From: Pseudomonadota bacterium | GTDB lineage: Bacteria > Desulfobacterota > JADFVX01 | Reading direction: 5' to 3' | Length of the DNA: 9,559 nucleotides | NCBI GenBank assembly: GCA_015222555.1 | Contig: JADFVM010000181.1 | Span: forward strand, 1 to 9,559 | Shown here: positions 6,819-9,559 of the stretch, piece by piece | How the letters are laid out: every line of letters begins with the position of its first letter | Numbering within the stretch: the stretch's first letter is position 1 | Program-made: the position numbers and the translations under genes | Notes under the pieces: generated by a model | Told to the model about the DNA's origin: nothing | The model's database searches: none | What the model saw: only the letters and a program-made list of their open reading frames with translations

Positions 6819-7292
6819 ATGAACAATGAATACATAATTGATGAAATGACTGAAGATGATCTCGACGAGGTTGCTGAAATCGAAGCGACCTCCTTTCCGG
6901 TGCCATGGTCAAGAGATCTTTTTTTGAGAGAGTTGCAACATGACTATTCCCATAACCTGGTAGCAAGATGGCTTGATGGTGAAAGTAAACGTGTGGCAGG
7001 CTATGTCGTCTTCTGGGACGTGAAAGACGAGATCCATCTTCTCGACCTGGCCGTCCATACCGATTTCAGGCGCAGGGGGATAGCGAAGACATTCCTTAAG
7101 CGTGTCATTGAGGCGGGTCTGCAAATGGGCTGCAAGCGCATCTTCCTTGATGTAAGGGAAAGCAACGAAGAAGCCTTAAGGCTCTACCGGCATTTTAGAT
7201 TCAAGGAAATTGGCTTAAGGGAGAGGTACTATAAAGATGGTGAAAATGCCATCGTCATGAGCACGAAACTAACGTCAAATCTTTTGGTATAG
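6819..7292 (+). CDS. rimI: Ribosomal protein S18-alanine N-acetyltransferase RimI
   Basis: This is a 157-residue single-domain GNAT protein, the usual RimI size. RimI transfers acetyl from acetyl-CoA to the N-terminal alanine of ribosomal protein S18. The start matches the family (EMTEDDLDEV, then SFPVPWS near 25-31). The acetyl-CoA loop is FRRRGIAKTFL at 83-93. The RimI hallmark region follows: LDVRESNEEALRLY (110-123), FRFKEIGLRERYY, and a final NAIVMS strand. Tyr123 aligns with the proposed general acid Tyr115 of the Salmonella/E. coli enzyme. The general base Glu103 of LEVR is Asp111 here, a conservative change. No Shine-Dalgarno sequence is visible before ATG 6819 (CACCCC precedes it); an in-frame ATG at 6846 has none either. 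Its stop TAG directly abuts the pyrK ATG, so it leads the rimI-pyrK-pyrD operon. Confidence 0.9.
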   Translation: MNNEYIIDEMTEDDLDEVAEIEATSFPVPWSRDLFLRELQHDYSHNLVARWLDGESKRVAGYVVFWDVKDEIHLLDLAVHTDFRRRGIAKTFLKRVIEAGLQMGCKRIFLDVRESNEEALRLYRHFRFKEIGLRERYYKDGENAIVMSTKLTSNLLV

Positions 7293-8105
7293 ATGATGAA
7301 ATATTCAAATGGAAAAGGAAAAATAATCTCCAACAGAGAGGTTGCACCGGACCATTACAAAATGGAGGTTGAAGCGCCGACGACCTTTGGGGAAGCACTG
7401 CCGGGCCAGTTTGTCATGGTTAAGGTCAGTGATGGTGTTGTGCCCATATTAAGGCGACCCTTCGGGATCTTCCAGACAAATAAAGACAGGGGGAGCTTTG
7501 AGATCCTCTACCGTAAAGTAGGCGAGGGGACCCGCCTTCTGGCTGATATAGCGCCCGGCGTGAACCTGGACATTCTCGGCCCTCTGGGGACAGGTTTCGA
7601 CCTTGACCTGTCGGGGGATAATCCAATTCTCATCGCCGGCGGTGTCGGCATTGCGCCTCTCTATATGCTGGCCAAGGAACTTGTATCAGCTGGGAAACAG
7701 GTAAAAGTACTTTTCGGGAGCCGTGGTAAAAATGACCTGCTCGTCGTTGATGAATTAAAAACCTTAGGGATAGAGCTGCTCATCGCGACGGAAGACGGCT
7801 CTGAAGGCTTTAAAGGGTACGGGACAGGCTTGCTGGAAGAGCTTCTGGAAAGGGGAGAAGAGATCAGTTCTGTTTACGCTTGCGGGCCCGAACCGATGCT
7901 GGAAAAGGTTGATAAAATTGCTATTTCCCATAACCTGATCTGTCAGCTTTCTCTGGAGGCGATTATGGCCTGCGGTTTTGGCGTCTGCCTTGGATGTGTC
8001 GTAAAAACCTGCACCAAGGATAAAGACAGGGAATTTGACTATAACAGGGTCTGCTGTGAAGGGCCTGTATTCAATGCCGGGGAGGTAATCTGGGATGAAG
8101 CCTGA
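7293..8105 (+). CDS. pyrK: Dihydroorotate dehydrogenase B, electron transfer subunit PyrK
   Basis: The 270-residue protein has the ferredoxin-reductase fold of PyrK, which carries FAD and a 2Fe-2S cluster and passes electrons from dihydroorotate via PyrD to NAD+. The FAD-binding barrel has RRPFGIF at 54-60 and GEGT at 77-80. The NAD-binding half has AGGVGIAP at 115-122 and CGPEPML at 197-203. The C-terminal cluster loop CGFGVCLGC gives Cys227, Cys232 and Cys235, with Cys254 in RVCCEGPVF as the fourth ligand; Cys255 is an extra neighbour. ATG 7293 directly follows the rimI stop, and a second ATG at 7296 is equally possible. No strong ribosome site is visible, so translation probably depends on coupling to rimI. 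The end overlaps pyrD by 11 bases. The set matches the cytosolic PyrD-PyrK heterotetramer of the class 1B enzyme. Confidence 0.95.
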   Translation: MMKYSNGKGKIISNREVAPDHYKMEVEAPTTFGEALPGQFVMVKVSDGVVPILRRPFGIFQTNKDRGSFEILYRKVGEGTRLLADIAPGVNLDILGPLGTGFDLDLSGDNPILIAGGVGIAPLYMLAKELVSAGKQVKVLFGSRGKNDLLVVDELKTLGIELLIATEDGSEGFKGYGTGLLEELLERGEEISSVYACGPEPMLEKVDKIAISHNLICQLSLEAIMACGFGVCLGCVVKTCTKDKDREFDYNRVCCEGPVFNAGEVIWDEA

Positions 8106-9009
8106 TCTGAGTGTGGAAATTGCCGGATTAAAATTGAAAAACCCCGTCATGACAGCCTCAGGTACCTTCGGGTACGGACTGGAATATGAACCTTTTTTTG
8201 ATATAGGACAACTCGGTGCAATTGCCGTTAAGGGGATATCCCTTAAACCCAGGCCGGGAAATGCCCCTCCAAGGGTCATCGAGACACCGGCCGGCATGTT
8301 AAACGCCATTGGCCTTCAAAATGTGGGTGTTGAAGCATTTATCAACGAAAAGCTGCCCCTGCTTAACAAAAAGGGCGTCACTGTCATAGTCAACTTCTTT
8401 GGAAATACCGATGAAGAATATGTTCAACTGGCAGAAAAGCTCAACGGAACTGAGGGGATTGCCGCTCTTGAAATGAATATTTCCTGTCCCAATGTCAAAG
8501 AAGGCGGCATCGTCTTCGGCACAGACCCGAAGGTCGCCCATGATCTGACAAAAAAGATAAAAAAAGTAACGACCCTTCCCCTCATCGTTAAGTTGTCTCC
8601 CAATGTGACCAGTATTGGAGAAATGGCAAAAAGTGTGGAAGACGCCGGTGCCGATGCCCTGTCCATGATTAATACCATAACGGGCATGAGCATTGACATT
8701 AGAAAGAGAAAATCAAAACTGGCCAATATGACAGGTGGACTCTCCGGCCCGGCCATCAAACCGGTAGCGGTTAGGATGGTATGGGAAGCGGCTAAAGCCG
8801 TTAAGATCCCAATCATCGGCATAGGTGGCATTATGAGCGCAGAAGATGCCATTGAGTTTATTATCGCCGGGGCTTCAGCCATTCAGATTGGTACGGCCAA
8901 CTTTATCAATCCCTCCATTGCTCTCGAAATCATAAAGGGAATTGAAACCTTCATGCTTGAAGAGAAGATCGAAAAAATCTCCCATATTATCGGATCGCTT
9001 TCGCAGTAA
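8095..9009 (+). CDS. pyrD: Dihydroorotate dehydrogenase (NAD+), class 1B catalytic subunit PyrD
   Basis: The 304-residue protein is full length for class 1 PyrD, an FMN-containing TIM barrel that oxidises dihydroorotate to orotate, the fourth step of de novo UMP synthesis. The start LKNPVMTASGTFGYG and VKGISLKPRPGN (about 45-56, with Lys46) are typical of the family. The active-site loop MNISCPNVKEGG holds catalytic base Cys131; a cysteine marks class 1 enzymes, whereas class 2 has serine. FMN phosphate-binding motifs IGIGGIMSAEDA (241-252) and IQIGTANF (263-270) are intact. There is no membrane-binding N-terminal helix, so it is cytosolic. GGAGGT at 8081-8086, 8 bases before ATG 8095, is a strong ribosome site located inside pyrK. 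The adjacent pyrK supplies the electron-transfer subunit, which fixes the class as 1B. Confidence 0.96.
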   Translation: MKPDLSVEIAGLKLKNPVMTASGTFGYGLEYEPFFDIGQLGAIAVKGISLKPRPGNAPPRVIETPAGMLNAIGLQNVGVEAFINEKLPLLNKKGVTVIVNFFGNTDEEYVQLAEKLNGTEGIAALEMNISCPNVKEGGIVFGTDPKVAHDLTKKIKKVTTLPLIVKLSPNVTSIGEMAKSVEDAGADALSMINTITGMSIDIRKRKSKLANMTGGLSGPAIKPVAVRMVWEAAKAVKIPIIGIGGIMSAEDAIEFIIAGASAIQIGTANFINPSIALEIIKGIETFMLEEKIEKISHIIGSLSQ

Positions 9010-9050
9010 AATATTTCGTATACAAGGCGTGGCATCTACTTTCTTAAACT

Positions 9051-9090
9051 TTCTCCTCCCCTTTGAGGGGGGAGGAACTAAGGTGGGGTT
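9051..9090. repeat. REP-like palindromic element between pyrD and hflK
   Basis: TCCTCCCC (9054-9061) and GGGGAGGA (9069-9076) are exact reverse complements around TTTGAGG. A G-rich tail AAGGTGGGGTTGG follows (9080-9092). There is no T-run, so it is not a standard intrinsic terminator. The form, a strong C/G stem with a short asymmetric tail in a gap after an operon, is that of dispersed palindromic repeats. Only this copy is clear in the window; the hairpin at 2900-2914 shares only the CCCC-TTGA-GGGG core. The rest of the 189-base gap shows no obvious structure or promoter. Confidence 0.5.
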
Positions 9091-9198
9091 GGATTCAACT
9101 CTTCATGGCATTCAGGGATTTACTAGAGTGAACAAACCATGCTTGCTAAAGTCCACAGGGTCTGCTAGACTACTCTGTTTCAAAGAGGAGGAGTATTA

Positions 9199-9559
9199 AT
9201 GAGTAACGGTAAAGATCAGGGCCCCTGGGGCGAAAGACCCCCGGAGATAGATATTGATAAACTTATCCGAAAAGCTCTGGAAAATTTCAGGAAGGCTTTT
9301 TTTGGAAAGGATAAAAAGAAAAAGGGCGACGAGGGAGGTAAAGACAAGGAAAAGAAAGGTGGCACCGGTTTCAAGGCCTTTGCACCAATCATTGCTATAG
9401 TTGTTATTGTTACGAGCATTTATTTTTCCATGTTTACAGTAGGCACTGAAGAGGTCGGCGTCGTCTTGAGGCTTGGAAAATATTCACGTACCGTTAATCC
9501 GGGGCTGAACTTCGTTGTACCCTTTGTTGACACGGTATACAAAGTACCTGTACAGAGAC
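9199..9559 (+). CDS. hflK: HflK-like SPFH/band 7 membrane protein (partial, 3' end cut off)
   Basis: The first 120 residues are present and the frame is open to the window end. The N-terminus is Gly/Pro/Trp-containing (DQGPWGERPPEIDIDKL), followed by a Lys/Gly-rich cytoplasmic stretch (37-57), one membrane segment (about 59-79, APIIAIVVIVTSIYFSMF) and the beginning of the SPFH domain (VGTEEVGVVLRLGKY, then NPGLNFVVPFVDTVYKV). This order is typical of HflK, which with HflC forms a large inner-membrane assembly around FtsH and modulates its proteolysis. Start choice is firm: AGGAGG at 9186-9191 is 7 bases before ATG 9199. It lies 189 bases after pyrD on the same strand, probably as a separate unit. 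An hflC gene downstream would be expected but is outside the window. Another SPFH family member cannot be fully excluded from this fragment. Confidence 0.85.
   Translation, partial: MSNGKDQGPWGERPPEIDIDKLIRKALENFRKAFFGKDKKKKGDEGGKDKEKKGGTGFKAFAPIIAIVVIVTSIYFSMFTVGTEEVGVVLRLGKYSRTVNPGLNFVVPFVDTVYKVPVQR

Noticed and set aside
7764..8309. Long open frame on the minus strand, 181 codons
   Set aside because: It lies opposite the well-supported pyrK and pyrD genes, resembles no family and is a shadow of their codon pattern.
8424..8882. Minus-strand open frame of 152 codons, hydrophobic
   Set aside because: It is antisense to the core of pyrD, whose catalytic motifs are intact; the hydrophobic look comes from the complement of Ala/Gly/Ile codons.
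8942..9199. Plus-strand frame running from the end of pyrD to hflK
   Set aside because: It starts inside pyrD in another frame and runs through the REP-like hairpin; the composition is not protein-like.

Overview
The window looks like chromosomal DNA of a Gram-negative bacterium, plausibly a deltaproteobacterium-like (Desulfobacterota) lineage. This is inferred from the start of a membrane SPFH protein of the HflK type, an NAD-linked class 1B dihydroorotate dehydrogenase (pyrK-pyrD), a large multi-PAS hybrid kinase, a radical SAM enzyme, and GC-rich intergenic hairpins. No rRNA, tRNA, CRISPR array, transposase or phage gene was found. Taxonomy is inference only.

Left part (1-3444, + strand): the 3' end of an unidentified gene overlaps, by ATGA, a radical SAM enzyme with an unusual CX8CX2C cluster motif. 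Next come a 12-ish-helix SLC13/DASS-type permease whose first SNT ion-binding signature is replaced by PEH, and a small UspA-fold protein that has lost most nucleotide-binding glycines. They run in one direction with short gaps and may form one accessory metabolic and transport unit of unknown substrate. This is the least understood part of the window.

Middle (3445-6818): a convergent gap of 165 bases holds a 10-base palindrome and two diverged copies of a GC-rich hairpin built around GCAAGC. It is followed by a minus-strand soluble hybrid histidine kinase (PAS-PAS-coiled coil-PAS-HisKA-HATPase-REC-REC). The 182-base divergent gap upstream of the kinase is AT-rich and carries a 9-base inverted repeat whose two arms each contain a TATAAT-like box, one facing each way.

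Right part (6819-9559, + strand): rimI (N-acetylation of ribosomal protein S18), pyrK and pyrD are packed as an operon: rimI abuts pyrK, and pyrK overlaps pyrD by 11 bases. PyrK and PyrD form the NAD-linked dihydroorotate dehydrogenase of de novo pyrimidine synthesis. After a 189-base gap containing a REP-like hairpin comes the start of an hflK-like gene, cut by the window end. This right part is ordinary housekeeping. No clear new defence or mobile system is visible. The main candidates for a second look are the radical SAM/SLC13/Usp group and the intergenic repeats.
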